Positions 25,757 through 33,844 of a stretch of DNA of 64,000 nucleotides are shown piece by piece (the first letter of the stretch is position 1; each line of letters starts with the position of its first letter). Source of the stretch: an uncultured Tateyamaria sp. Its GTDB lineage: Bacteria > Pseudomonadota > Alphaproteobacteria > Rhodobacterales > Rhodobacteraceae. The notes under the pieces were generated by a model, which was not told where the DNA came from, made no database searches, and was given only the letters and a program-made list of their open reading frames with translations. The position numbers and the translations under genes were made by a program. The stretch spans positions 33,102 through 97,101 of the forward strand of contig NZ_CANNGP010000012.1 of assembly GCF_947504105.1 (NCBI RefSeq), written 5' to 3'.

Positions 25757-26641
25757 TTAGCCGGGTGATAGCCCGCGCAACCGTTCGCTGCGGCGGCGAA
25801 GGAGCTCAACCGTTGTCAGCAGCGCGATGGAGATCACGACCAGGATCGTCGCCACTGCAAGGATTGTTGGGCTGATCTGTTCGCGCAGGCCGATGAACAT
25901 TTGCCAAGGCAGAGTTTTCTGGCTGGCTGATCCCACAAACAGAACCACGACGACTTCATCGAACGAGGTGATGAAGGCAAAGAGGCCGCCCGATATGACG
26001 CCGGGCAGGATCAGCGGCATCTGTACGCGGAAGAAGGTTGTGACCGGTCCTGCACCCATGTTGGCTGCTGCGCGTGTCAGGGAGTGGTCAAAGCCGACCA
26101 GCGTTGCGGTGACCGTGATGATCACGAACGGGATGCCAAGCACGGCGTGGGCCAGCACGACTTTGACATAGCCGACGAACCCTTTGTCCAAGCCAAGCGT
26201 GCCCTCAAGCCAGTTGCCGAGCTGGGCGTAGAAGAAGAACATGCCTGTGGCCGAGATGATCAGCGGCACGATCATGGGCGAAATCAGGATGGCCATGATT
26301 GTCCCTTTGAACGGCACATGGCTTTGGCTGAGGCCGATTGCGGCAAGCGTTCCGAGGCTTACCGAGATGATCGTTGCCAGCGGTGCGATGATCAGCGAGT
26401 TCTTGAGGGCCAACTGCCATTGTGGGTTGGTGAAGAAGTCGCGGTAGTGTTTGAGCGAGTACCCTTCGGGATCAAGCCGGAGCATTTCGGGCGTGAAGGT
26501 AAAGAAGTCCTGTGCGTTGAACGACAGGGGCATGACCACCACGATGGGTGCGACCAGGAAGAAGAATATCAGCCCGCAAATGACCCGGAAGCTGTAGTAC
26601 CAGATGCGCTGACCCAGCGTGGCGTATGGAGGAAGGCCCAT
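25757..26641 (-). CDS. Polyamine-type ABC transporter permease (PotC-like)
   Basis: A 294-residue inner-membrane permease with about six transmembrane helices. The cytoplasmic EAA loop that docks on the ATPase reads RAAANMGAGPVTTFFRVQMP, then LILPGVISG. N-terminal FFFLVAPIVVVMPLSFNAQD and the FTPEGYSLKHY-like segment (actual LDPEGYSLKHYRDFF) are characteristic of PotC/PotI proteins. It is the last gene of a five-gene minus-strand operon and follows the partner permease by 5 nt. Substrate: a polyamine or related amine by family; the exact ligand is unknown. Confidence 0.88.
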   Translation of the reverse strand: MGLPPYATLGQRIWYYSFRVICGLIFFFLVAPIVVVMPLSFNAQDFFTFTPEMLRLDPEGYSLKHYRDFFTNPQWQLALKNSLIIAPLATIISVSLGTLAAIGLSQSHVPFKGTIMAILISPMIVPLIISATGMFFFYAQLGNWLEGTLGLDKGFVGYVKVVLAHAVLGIPFVIITVTATLVGFDHSLTRAAANMGAGPVTTFFRVQMPLILPGVISGGLFAFITSFDEVVVVLFVGSASQKTLPWQMFIGLREQISPTILAVATILVVISIALLTTVELLRRRSERLRGLSPG

Positions 26642-26646
26642 GGTTG

Positions 26647-28287
26647 TTATCCCAGCTTGACGTTGTCGATGCCCACGATCTTGTCGTAGGCCCAATAGAG
26701 CACCAGCACGGCGGCCAGCAGGATGGTTCCAAGCGCGGCGGCAAGGCCCCAGTTCAGCGATGACGAGATGTGGTAGGCGATCCGGTTCGAGATGAAGACA
26801 CCCTTGGTCCCACCCACGATTTCGGGCGTGATGTAGTAGCCGATAGACAGGATGAAGACGAGGATGCTACCCGCGCCGATGCCTGGAACAGACTGAGGGA
26901 AGTAGACGCGCCAAAACGCGGTCCAATTGGTGGCGCCCAGTGATTTGGCGGCCCGCAGGTAGCTGGGCGGGATGGTTTGCATCACCGAATACATCGGCAG
27001 GATCATGAACGGCAGCAGGATGTGCGTCATGGCAACGATGGTGCCGAACTGGTTGTTGATCATGATCAGGCGGTCGCCGTCACCGACAAGGCCGATCCAG
27101 ACCAGCACATCGTTGATCACACCTTGCTGTTGCAGCATGACTTTCCAGGCTGATGTCCGCACGAGGAGCGAGGTCCAGAATGGCAAAAGAACGAGGATCA
27201 GGAGCAGGTTCGCCTGTCGCATTGGCAGGTTGGCGAGCAGCCACGCGATGGGATAGCCCAGCGCGATGCAGGAGAAGGTGATCAGCAGCGACATCCAGAT
27301 TGTACGACCGAAGAGTTTCAGCAGGATCTGTTTGTCGTCGGGTTGCCAGGCGACCCCATCAGGCGTTTTCTGCGCATCGACAGCGTTGAGGAAATAACCT
27401 GATGTGTAGGTGCTGGAATGCGTTTGAATTGTCTTCCAGACCGTTGCTCCGGCCCAGTCTTCATCCATGTCTGCAAAGGCGGTCGCCATCGCCGGAACGG
27501 GCAGGTCAGCGGTCTGGGCCTCGGCCAGCAAGTCAGCGCCCGGTCCTGAATATGCCGAAAGGTCAGCGGTTCTGAGATCCAGCGCAAGGGCGGTTGCAAC
27601 GGCTTCCCATGGGTCGCGGGTGGCCGGGTCACGACCTTGCTGCGTGGCTGTGTAAACAGCCCACGCCGTGTAGGCCCGTGTTGTCTTGGGCAGCAGGTTG
27701 TACAGGGTCGCGTCCGGTGCAAAATTGACCTCATCACTGGCTGGTGAGCCCGTGAGGGCCGCGACACGCTTGCGCTGCAGGTCAAGCAGAGCGGTGTCGG
27801 CGTTGTCTGTGGCATTGAAGATGCCGTGCCATGTTTCGCCGTCTTTCCAAGCGTTGTTGAGCTCTTCGAGCGGTTTTTGCGTTTCCTTGCCAATGTCATC
27901 GAGCGCGCGCCCGGATTGGCGGAACAGGGAGGAGACACCGGTCTGTTCATAGTTGAGACGCGTTCCGAGCCGTGTGTGGCGCTTGGCCTCGGCTGCGAGG
28001 AACATGTCGAAATACAGTGCTTCGTAGACGGCCTCGCTGGGCGTTTTGCCAGCGTTCGGGTCCCAGTCCGCTAATGCTTCGACCGTCATGGGAAGTGTGT
28101 TTTCGACGATCTGGTTTTCGACCGAGCGGAACAGCATTGACGCGATCGGCACGATGAATGTGATCAAGACAAAGATCAGGAGTGGCGCAATCAGCCCCAA
28201 TGCCCGCAGTTTCTGACGGCGCAGGGCGCGTGCGAGGCTGCGTTTCAGCGGGGTGCCGTCGGCGGCAAGCATTGTTGCGTCACTCAT
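26647..28287 (-). CDS. Polyamine-type ABC transporter permease (PotB-like) with large periplasmic insertion
   Basis: A 546-residue permease, about twice the length of PotB (~285). One transmembrane helix lies at about residues 30-52 (LGLIAPLLIFVLITFIVPIA). A mostly helical, charged segment of about 270 residues follows, and then the normal permease core from about residue 324 (LFGRTIWMSLLITFSCIALG) with the EAA loop RAAKSLGATNWTAFWRVYFP. The insertion lies on the periplasmic side by the positive-inside rule. Similar long permeases occur in alphaproteobacterial polyamine-type operons, but what the insertion does is not known to me. It is flanked by the DUF1330 gene (2 nt) and the second permease (5 nt). 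Confidence 0.88.
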   Translation of the reverse strand: MSDATMLAADGTPLKRSLARALRRQKLRALGLIAPLLIFVLITFIVPIASMLFRSVENQIVENTLPMTVEALADWDPNAGKTPSEAVYEALYFDMFLAAEAKRHTRLGTRLNYEQTGVSSLFRQSGRALDDIGKETQKPLEELNNAWKDGETWHGIFNATDNADTALLDLQRKRVAALTGSPASDEVNFAPDATLYNLLPKTTRAYTAWAVYTATQQGRDPATRDPWEAVATALALDLRTADLSAYSGPGADLLAEAQTADLPVPAMATAFADMDEDWAGATVWKTIQTHSSTYTSGYFLNAVDAQKTPDGVAWQPDDKQILLKLFGRTIWMSLLITFSCIALGYPIAWLLANLPMRQANLLLILVLLPFWTSLLVRTSAWKVMLQQQGVINDVLVWIGLVGDGDRLIMINNQFGTIVAMTHILLPFMILPMYSVMQTIPPSYLRAAKSLGATNWTAFWRVYFPQSVPGIGAGSILVFILSIGYYITPEIVGGTKGVFISNRIAYHISSSLNWGLAAALGTILLAAVLVLYWAYDKIVGIDNVKLG

Positions 28288-28289
28288 GG

Positions 28290-28577
28290 TCAGACCCCTT
28301 CGACCACGAGGATGGTGCTGGTGGCGGAGCGGTGACGGATCTTGGCAACGTCCTGATATTCCGGGTCATTATAGGCGTCGAGCGCTGCTTGGTATGACGG
28401 GAATTCGAAGACGACATGACGGTTCTGGGTGTCACCTTCCATTACGGTGGCCTGGCCGCCGCGAACGATGGGCACAGCGCCAAGACGCAGAAGGATCGGC
28501 GTGTCCTTTTTGATGTACTCTTTGTACGCCTCAGGATCGTTCACGGTGATGTGGCCGATGATGTAACCTTTGGGCAT
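28290..28577 (-). CDS. DUF1330 domain-containing protein
   Basis: A 95-residue protein of the ferredoxin-like dimeric alpha/beta-barrel family DUF1330: MPKGYIIGHITVNDPEAYKE, GAVPIVRGGQATVMEGD, RHVVFEFPSYQAALDAYNDP. No enzyme activity is established for the family. It is set inside a transporter operon, after the binding-protein gene and its stabilising hairpins and 2 nt before the large permease, so it is co-transcribed with the transporter. A role in modifying or sensing the imported compound is a guess. The ATG at 28577 is preferred to the upstream start at 28601 because the domain begins there. Confidence 0.85.
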   Translation of the reverse strand: MPKGYIIGHITVNDPEAYKEYIKKDTPILLRLGAVPIVRGGQATVMEGDTQNRHVVFEFPSYQAALDAYNDPEYQDVAKIRHRSATSTILVVEGV

Positions 28578-28597
28578 TGTCCGTCCCCCTTGGTGGT

Positions 28598-28623
28598 GCA
28601 AGGCGGGGACACCCCCGCCTTGC
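28598..28623 (-). terminator. Strong hairpin downstream of the binding-protein gene (1 of 2)
   Basis: GCAAGGCGGGG and CCCCGCCTTGC form a perfect 11-bp stem with a 4-nt loop in the gap between the binding-protein gene and the DUF1330 gene. No T-run follows, so it is more likely an RNA-stability or partial-attenuation element than a full terminator. Confidence 0.65.
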
Positions 28624-28639
28624 GATTGTTATGTAGCAG

Positions 28640-28657
28640 GGCGGAGCGAACTCCGCC
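28640..28657 (-). terminator. UUCG-tetraloop hairpin downstream of the binding-protein gene (2 of 2)
   Basis: On the minus strand GGCGGAG-TTCG-CTCCGCC forms a perfect 7-bp stem capped by the very stable UUCG tetraloop, just after the stop of the binding-protein gene. It probably protects that transcript from 3' exonucleases. Confidence 0.65.
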
Positions 28658-28665
28658 TTACCCGC

Positions 28666-29775
28666 TTATTGTGCCAGCCACGCCTGGAATTTGGCGTCGA
28701 TGTCGTCGCGGTAGTCCGCCCAGAACTCGTAGTTGTAGAGGAACGTGTTCTGCGCGTTGTTGGGGTCGGTTGGCATGTGTGGTGCCATGTCGATGCCCAG
28801 TTCCGCGTGTTGACCAACCAGCGGTGCCGAGGACGCGCGTGCAGGGCCGTACGAGATGTACTTGGCCTGGTCTGCCAGACGCTGTGTGTCGGTTGCGAAC
28901 TTGATGAAGTCACGCGCACGTGCTTCCCGCTCGGGGCTCAGGCCTGTTGGAATGATCCAACCGTCAAGGTCGAACACCTGCGCGTCCCACAGCATACCAA
29001 TCGGCTGCTTCTGCTCTTCGATGGCTGCGAACAGGCGACCGTTATAGGTCGAACCCATCACTACTTCGCCATCTGCCAGCAGTTGCGGCGTGTCGGCACC
29101 CGCGGACCACCAGATCACGTCGTCCTTGATGGTTGCCAGCTTGTCGAGTGCCTGCTGTTGGCCATCATCAGTGGCCAGAACGTCATAGACGTCGTCCTTG
29201 GCCACACCGTCACAGAGCAGCGCCCATTCCATGTTGTTGATCGGACGTTTTTCCAGCGACCGCTTGCCGGGGTACGCTTCGGTGTCGAAGACAGCGCAAA
29301 CGCTTGTAGGCGCTGTGTCGCCAACCAGGTCGGTGCGGTAGCCAAAGGTCGTGGAGTATACGATCTGCGGAATGAAGCAGTCGCTGACCAGCAGATCACC
29401 GAAATCATCGGCGGCGGAAGTGCCATCTGGTGCGGCAGCCAAGTCTTCGTCCGGGTCGATTTCCAGCGCCAGACCTTCGTCGCACAAGCGGATCGCGTCG
29501 GCGGCGACAACGTCAACGACGTCCCATGTGACGCTGCCCGCTTCGTTCATGGCGCGCAGTTTCGCCACGGCCTCGGCCGAGCTTTCGTCCCACACGGCGC
29601 TGACACCATCGTTCATTTCCAGATAAGGCGCGACATAGGCATTTTGCTGGCTGGACTGGTATGCACCGCCCCAGCTGACAAGAGTCATGTCGCTGGCCAT
29701 GTGGCCGTCGGCGAATGCCGTGCCTGACGCAAGCGTCAAAGCAGTTGTGGCAAGTAGGGTCTTGGTGAGTTTCAT
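28666..29775 (-). CDS. Polyamine-type ABC transporter substrate-binding protein
   Basis: A 369-residue periplasmic binding protein. The signal peptide is about residues 1-22 (MKLTKTLLATTALTLASGTA, then FA). The mature part starts DMTLVSWGGAYQSSQQNAY, a PBP2 type-II fold of the PotD/PotF group, and later has WWSAGADTPQLLADGEVVMG and FDLDGWIIPTGLSPEREARA. It lacks the NWSDY signature of the PotF-type protein at 33845, so its ligand is probably different. It is expressed in the middle of a five-gene operon and bracketed by hairpins on both sides, a pattern that raises binding-protein levels above those of the membrane subunits. Confidence 0.88.
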   Translation of the reverse strand: MKLTKTLLATTALTLASGTAFADGHMASDMTLVSWGGAYQSSQQNAYVAPYLEMNDGVSAVWDESSAEAVAKLRAMNEAGSVTWDVVDVVAADAIRLCDEGLALEIDPDEDLAAAPDGTSAADDFGDLLVSDCFIPQIVYSTTFGYRTDLVGDTAPTSVCAVFDTEAYPGKRSLEKRPINNMEWALLCDGVAKDDVYDVLATDDGQQQALDKLATIKDDVIWWSAGADTPQLLADGEVVMGSTYNGRLFAAIEEQKQPIGMLWDAQVFDLDGWIIPTGLSPEREARARDFIKFATDTQRLADQAKYISYGPARASSAPLVGQHAELGIDMAPHMPTDPNNAQNTFLYNYEFWADYRDDIDAKFQAWLAQ

Positions 29776-29813
29776 GAACTTACTCCCATTGTTAACGCCC
29801 GTTTGAATTTTGC

Positions 29814-29846
29814 GAAGGCCGGACCACGGGCGTCGCCCTGGCCTTC
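29814..29846 (-). terminator. Hairpin between ATPase and binding-protein genes
   Basis: GAAGGCC (29814-29820) pairs with GGCCTTC (29840-29846), with a smaller GGGCG/CGCCC hairpin inside. It lies in the 81-nt gap before the binding-protein gene on the minus strand and could be a processing or protective element for the two transcript halves. Confidence 0.5.
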
Positions 29847-29856
29847 TTCTCTTTGC

Positions 29857-30957
29857 TCAGGCGTCAAGCGCCCGGCAATCCTGTGGCAACCACCCGATGT
29901 CGATCTGGGTGCCCGGTGTCAGGCGCACCTGATCGGGGGCGTTGCGTGTCTTGATGACGAAATCGTCGTTTCCGGCGACGCGCAGTCGCGTACGGAAGAT
30001 ATCGCCCATGTAGATGAACTCGAGCACCTCAGCCTTGAGTGTATGCGCATCGGGGCTGAGACGTTCCTTGTTCATCTCGACCCGTTCAGGCCGGATCGAA
30101 ACGCGGGTGCGCTGGCCAACTTCAGATACGTTTATCGGCTTTGCATCGATGATTTCACCATCGTCGAGCGTCACTTCGCACTGGTCGCCGGTGATCTTGC
30201 TAATCGTGCCCATCAGCGTGTTGTTTTCGCCGATGAACTGCGCAACGAAACTGTTTTCGGGCTCTTCGTAAAGTTGGTCTGGCGGTGCGAGTTGTTGAAT
30301 GCGGCCATCGTCGAAGACAGCGACGCGGTCGGACATCGTCAAAGCTTCGGTCTGGTCGTGCGTTACATAAACCGTAGTGATACCCAGATCGTGCGCCAGA
30401 CGCGTTACTTCGAATTGCAGCGTTTCGCGCAGTTGTTTGTCGAGCGCGCCAAGCGGTTCGTCCATCAGCACCAATTCAGGTTCAAATACCAACGCGCGGG
30501 ATAGCGCGATCCGTTGCTGTTGGCCGCCAGACAGTTGCGCCGGGCGACGGCCTGCAAAGTCCTGCATCTGCACCATGCCAAGCGCGCGCATGATTTTTTC
30601 CTCGCGCTCGGATTTGCCGATCTTGCGTACTTCGAGTGGGAAACTAAGGTTCTCAGCGACCGTCATGTGCGGGAACAGGGCATAGTTTTGGAACACCATC
30701 CCGATCCCGCGCTTGTGCGGCGGAATATTGTTAATGGGTTTCCCACCCAGCTTGATCTCGCCATGGGTGGCTGTTTCAAACCCGGCCAGCATCATCAGGC
30801 AGGTCGTCTTGCCTGAACCCGACGGTCCGAGCATCGTCAGAAACTCGCCCTTGGGCATTGAGAGGTTGAGATCTTTGACGACGAGGATTTCGCCATCATA
30901 ACTCTTCTGCACACGCTCGAATTCGACGAACGCGTGGTCGGTCGTAGTGTTGGCCAA
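29857..30957 (-). CDS. Polyamine-type ABC transporter ATP-binding protein (PotA-like)
   Basis: About 366 residues. The ATPase domain has Walker A GPSGSGKT, Q-loop VFQNYALFPHMTV, signature LSGGQQQR, Walker B LVLMDEPLGALD and H-loop VTHDQTEAL. The C-terminal ~120 residues form a TOBE-type regulatory domain (VRVSIRPERVEM-like block, actual RVSIRPERVEMNKERL). The start chosen is a TTG at 30957 with GGGGAG 6-7 nt upstream; the longer in-frame reading would run back through the promoter region and is not protein-like. It is the first gene of the operon, and diverges from the M24-family gene across about 190 nt. Confidence 0.88.
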   Translation of the reverse strand: MANTTTDHAFVEFERVQKSYDGEILVVKDLNLSMPKGEFLTMLGPSGSGKTTCLMMLAGFETATHGEIKLGGKPINNIPPHKRGIGMVFQNYALFPHMTVAENLSFPLEVRKIGKSEREEKIMRALGMVQMQDFAGRRPAQLSGGQQQRIALSRALVFEPELVLMDEPLGALDKQLRETLQFEVTRLAHDLGITTVYVTHDQTEALTMSDRVAVFDDGRIQQLAPPDQLYEEPENSFVAQFIGENNTLMGTISKITGDQCEVTLDDGEIIDAKPINVSEVGQRTRVSIRPERVEMNKERLSPDAHTLKAEVLEFIYMGDIFRTRLRVAGNDDFVIKTRNAPDQVRLTPGTQIDIGWLPQDCRALDA

Positions 30958-31148
30958 ATCTGGCTCCCCGTTCTTTTGGCGATCTTGCGCCGCCGCTTTG
31001 ACGCAAACTAAACCGAGGTGGTTGTCGCAATGCAACCAACTATGACGGAAAACAACGATTGGTAGCGCAATCCGGTCGGAATCACTGCACTGTTGTGCGT
31101 TTTTAGGCAATGTACCCGCGACGTTGAAACAGTGGAGGCGGGGGAATC

Positions 31149-32300
31149 ATGTCATACGCATTTGAAGCTGGTGAGTATCACGCGCGCTTGGTGCAGGTGC
31201 GGTCGGCTATGGCGCAGGCTGATCTGGATTGCCTGCTGGTCACTGATCCGTCGAACATGGGGTGGCTGACAGGCTATGACGGATGGTCGTTTTACGTGCA
31301 CCAGGGTGTGATCGTAACCCATGACGCTGATCCGATCTGGTGGGGTCGTTTGCAGGACGTGGCGGGCGCGATGCGTACGACTTGGATGGGCGACGGTGGC
31401 GCGGTCGGATATGACGAACATTACATTCAAACCTCAACCCGGCACCCAATGGAAGACCTTGCTAGCCGTCTCTCTGGTCGTGTTGGGGTCGAGATGGACA
31501 ACTACTATTTCTCTGCCAAGGCATATGCGGTGCTTGAAACCGCAGGGCTTGAGTTGGTTGATGCCACGTCGCTCGTGAACTGGTGTCGTGCTATAAAATC
31601 GGATGCCGAGATTGCCTTCATGCGCAAGGCGGCACGCATTTCTGAAGCAGTAGTTGACGGTATGGCACAACGTATCGTTCCGGGCGTGCCAAAGAATGAG
31701 GTGGTAGCGGCAGCATATAGCGATGCCATTCTGGGCGTCGACGGAGACTGGGGGGACTATCCAGCGATTGTGCCCCTTGTGCCATCAGGGGCAGATGCAG
31801 CCGCGCCACATCTCACATGGAATGGCGATCCGTTTCGGTCAGGAGAGGCGACAACACTCGAGATTGCAGGGTGTTACCGTCGATATCACGTGCCATTGTG
31901 TCGATCGGTGTTCCTTGGGCACCCACCGGACGAGATGAAGCGCGCCGAAGCCGCAGTGATTGAGGGGCTGGAGGCAGGAATTGATGCCGCCCGTGCAGGC
32001 AATCAGGCGCGGGATGTTTCTGCCGCCTTGAACAGTGCCTTGGGCAAGGTCGGGATCGAACGCACCGCGCGCTGCGGGTATCCCATCGGTCTAAGTTATC
32101 CGCCCGATTGGGGAGAGCGTACCATTTCGTTCCGGACTGAGGATGATACGGTGCTTGAGCCAAACATGACGTTCCACTTTATGCCCGGCTTATGGATGGA
32201 CGGGTGGGGTCTTGCCATCACAGAAAGCATTCGGATCACCGAAAGCGGACCGGCAGAGTGTTTCTGCGACCACCCAAGAGGAATGATTGTAAAGGCCTAA
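31149..32300 (+). CDS. M24-family hydrolase, ectoine hydrolase (DoeA/EutD)-like, without the usual metal ligands
   Basis: A 383-residue pita-bread-fold protein. The N-terminal creatinase-type domain has LLVTDPSNMGWLTGYDGWSF (29-48), then YVHQ, very like DoeA/EutD ectoine hydrolases. In the catalytic domain the canonical first-Asp motif reads LEIAG (237-241) and the second-Asp region reads CRSVFLG (251-257), so at least two of the five aminopeptidase metal ligands are absent, as in creatinase and ectoine hydrolase. It therefore probably hydrolyses a small C-N bond substrate rather than peptides. It diverges from the polyamine-type transporter operon and may act on its cargo. No ectoine deacetylase or ectoine TRAP transporter gene is in the window, so ectoine is not proven. 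Confidence 0.75.
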   Translation: MSYAFEAGEYHARLVQVRSAMAQADLDCLLVTDPSNMGWLTGYDGWSFYVHQGVIVTHDADPIWWGRLQDVAGAMRTTWMGDGGAVGYDEHYIQTSTRHPMEDLASRLSGRVGVEMDNYYFSAKAYAVLETAGLELVDATSLVNWCRAIKSDAEIAFMRKAARISEAVVDGMAQRIVPGVPKNEVVAAAYSDAILGVDGDWGDYPAIVPLVPSGADAAAPHLTWNGDPFRSGEATTLEIAGCYRRYHVPLCRSVFLGHPPDEMKRAEAAVIEGLEAGIDAARAGNQARDVSAALNSALGKVGIERTARCGYPIGLSYPPDWGERTISFRTEDDTVLEPNMTFHFMPGLWMDGWGLAITESIRITESGPAECFCDHPRGMIVKA

Positions 32301-33694
32301 GTGGCAGGCTTGAGCATGTCGCCGTCTTTCAAATGCGCATAGCATTCGTCCAATGCAGTCCGCGCGCGACGTCCCAGTTGTTCAATTTCGTCTGGCGAGA
32401 TCACCAACGGCGGCGATATGACCATCCGATCATAGACGTGGCGCATCACCAGATTATTGGCGAAGCATCGTTCGCGGCACATGAACCCTGCGGTGCCCGC
32501 GTCCATCGCGAACTTGGCGCGGCTGTCCTTGTGCGGAGTAAGCGCGAGCGACCCCATCATGCCGGCGATCGTCGTTTCTCCTACCAAAGGATGGTCTGCC
32601 AACCCGTGCCACATCTCGTGCAGGGCGGGCATCGCGACGCTGCGGACATGGTCGAGGATGTTTTCCTCTTCCAGAATGCGCAGATTTTCCATAGCGACGG
32701 CAGCGGCAACCGGGTGGCCGGAATAGGTGTAGCCGTGGTTGAACTCGCCCGAGCCGATGACCTCGGCCACCTCGTCACATACGATAGAGCCGCCGATCGG
32801 CTGGTAGCCGGAGCTCAGCCCCTTGGCGATGGTCATGATATGCGGTTTGATCCCGAGGGTTTGGCTGCCGAACCAGTTGCCAGTACGGCCAAATCCGCAA
32901 ATCACCTCGTCCGCGATCAAGAGGATTTCGTACTTGTCGCAGATGCGTTGGATTTCCGGCCAGTATGTGCTGGGTGGGATGATGACACCGCCCGCACCTT
33001 GGATGGGTTCAGCGATAAAGGCGGCAACCTTGTCCTCGCCATGTTCCAGAATGGCGGCTTCCAGTTCCTGCGCCCGCGCCAAACCGAAGTCTTCGGGCGC
33101 TGTATCACCGCCTTCAGACCACCAGTTGGGCTGGTTGATGTGTACGATCCCGGGGACCGGCAGGCCACCCTGTTCGTGCATCGCCGTCATGCCACCCAGC
33201 GACCCTGATCCGACGGATGAACCGTGATAGGCGTTCTTGCGGCTGATCACGATCTGCTTTTGGGGTTTGCCCTTGATCGCCCAATAGGTGCGGACCATGC
33301 GCAGATTGGTATCGTTTGCCTCGGACCCAGATCCGGCAAAGAAGACGTGGTTCAAATCCCCCGGGGCCAGTTCGGCAATCTTCTGGGCCAGCGCGATGGC
33401 GGGCACGTGGGTCGTTTGGAAGAAGGTGTTGTAGTAGGGCAGTTCGCGCATCTGGCGGGCTGCGACATCTGCCAGCTCGCTGCGGCCATAGCCTATGTTC
33501 ACGCACCAGAGGCCAGCCATGCCATCGAGGATTTCGTTCCCCTCACTGTCATGCAGGAACACTCCCCTGGCTCGCGTGATGATACGTGCGCCCTTTTGCG
33601 CCAGCTCTCCGCCCGCGGTGAAAGGGTGCATATGGTGCGCGGCGTCCAGTGCCTGAAGCTCGGACGTGGGCATGTGATTGGTGATAGCGGGCAT
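32297..33694 (-). CDS. Putrescine-pyruvate-type class III aminotransferase (SpuC-like)
   Basis: A 465-residue PLP enzyme closely matching Pseudomonas SpuC in many blocks: GARIITRARGVFLHDSEGNE, LDGMAGLWCVNIGYGRSELA, AYHGSSVGSGSLGGMTAMHE, AADEVICGFGRTG-type (actual ADEVICGFGRTGNWFGSQ). The PLP lysine is K291 in TIAKGLSSGYQPIGG. The reaction would be putrescine plus pyruvate to 4-aminobutanal plus alanine. It diverges from a PotFGHI-type importer (150 nt between starts) and its 3' end overlaps the convergent M24 gene by 4 nt. The ATG at 33694 begins the conserved protein. Other diamine or omega-amino acid substrates are possible. Confidence 0.88.
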   Translation of the reverse strand: MPAITNHMPTSELQALDAAHHMHPFTAGGELAQKGARIITRARGVFLHDSEGNEILDGMAGLWCVNIGYGRSELADVAARQMRELPYYNTFFQTTHVPAIALAQKIAELAPGDLNHVFFAGSGSEANDTNLRMVRTYWAIKGKPQKQIVISRKNAYHGSSVGSGSLGGMTAMHEQGGLPVPGIVHINQPNWWSEGGDTAPEDFGLARAQELEAAILEHGEDKVAAFIAEPIQGAGGVIIPPSTYWPEIQRICDKYEILLIADEVICGFGRTGNWFGSQTLGIKPHIMTIAKGLSSGYQPIGGSIVCDEVAEVIGSGEFNHGYTYSGHPVAAAVAMENLRILEEENILDHVRSVAMPALHEMWHGLADHPLVGETTIAGMMGSLALTPHKDSRAKFAMDAGTAGFMCRERCFANNLVMRHVYDRMVISPPLVISPDEIEQLGRRARTALDECYAHLKDGDMLKPAT

Positions 33695-33844
33695 GGAAAC
33701 CTCGGGTGTTTTAGAACGTGCCGAGAATATGGGCAGCGTGCGCGCCGTCAATCCGCCATCTGCAATCTTGCTGGACGCGTGAGGTAAAAGTTGGTTTCAT
33801 GCCTGCTGACCCGGGCTCACCGGGCGTGATACGGGGAGTACATC

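Noticed and set aside
28570..29727. 385-codon plus-strand open frame
   Set aside because: Antisense to the clear substrate-binding protein gene with its signal peptide; the frame has no ribosome site or recognisable domain.
31149..32300. Call as Xaa-Pro aminopeptidase
   Set aside because: Two or more metal-ligand motifs of aminopeptidases are replaced and the N-terminal block is ectoine-hydrolase-like.
32192..33208. 338-codon plus-strand open frame
   Set aside because: Antisense to the SpuC-like aminotransferase, whose PLP-enzyme motifs are unambiguous.
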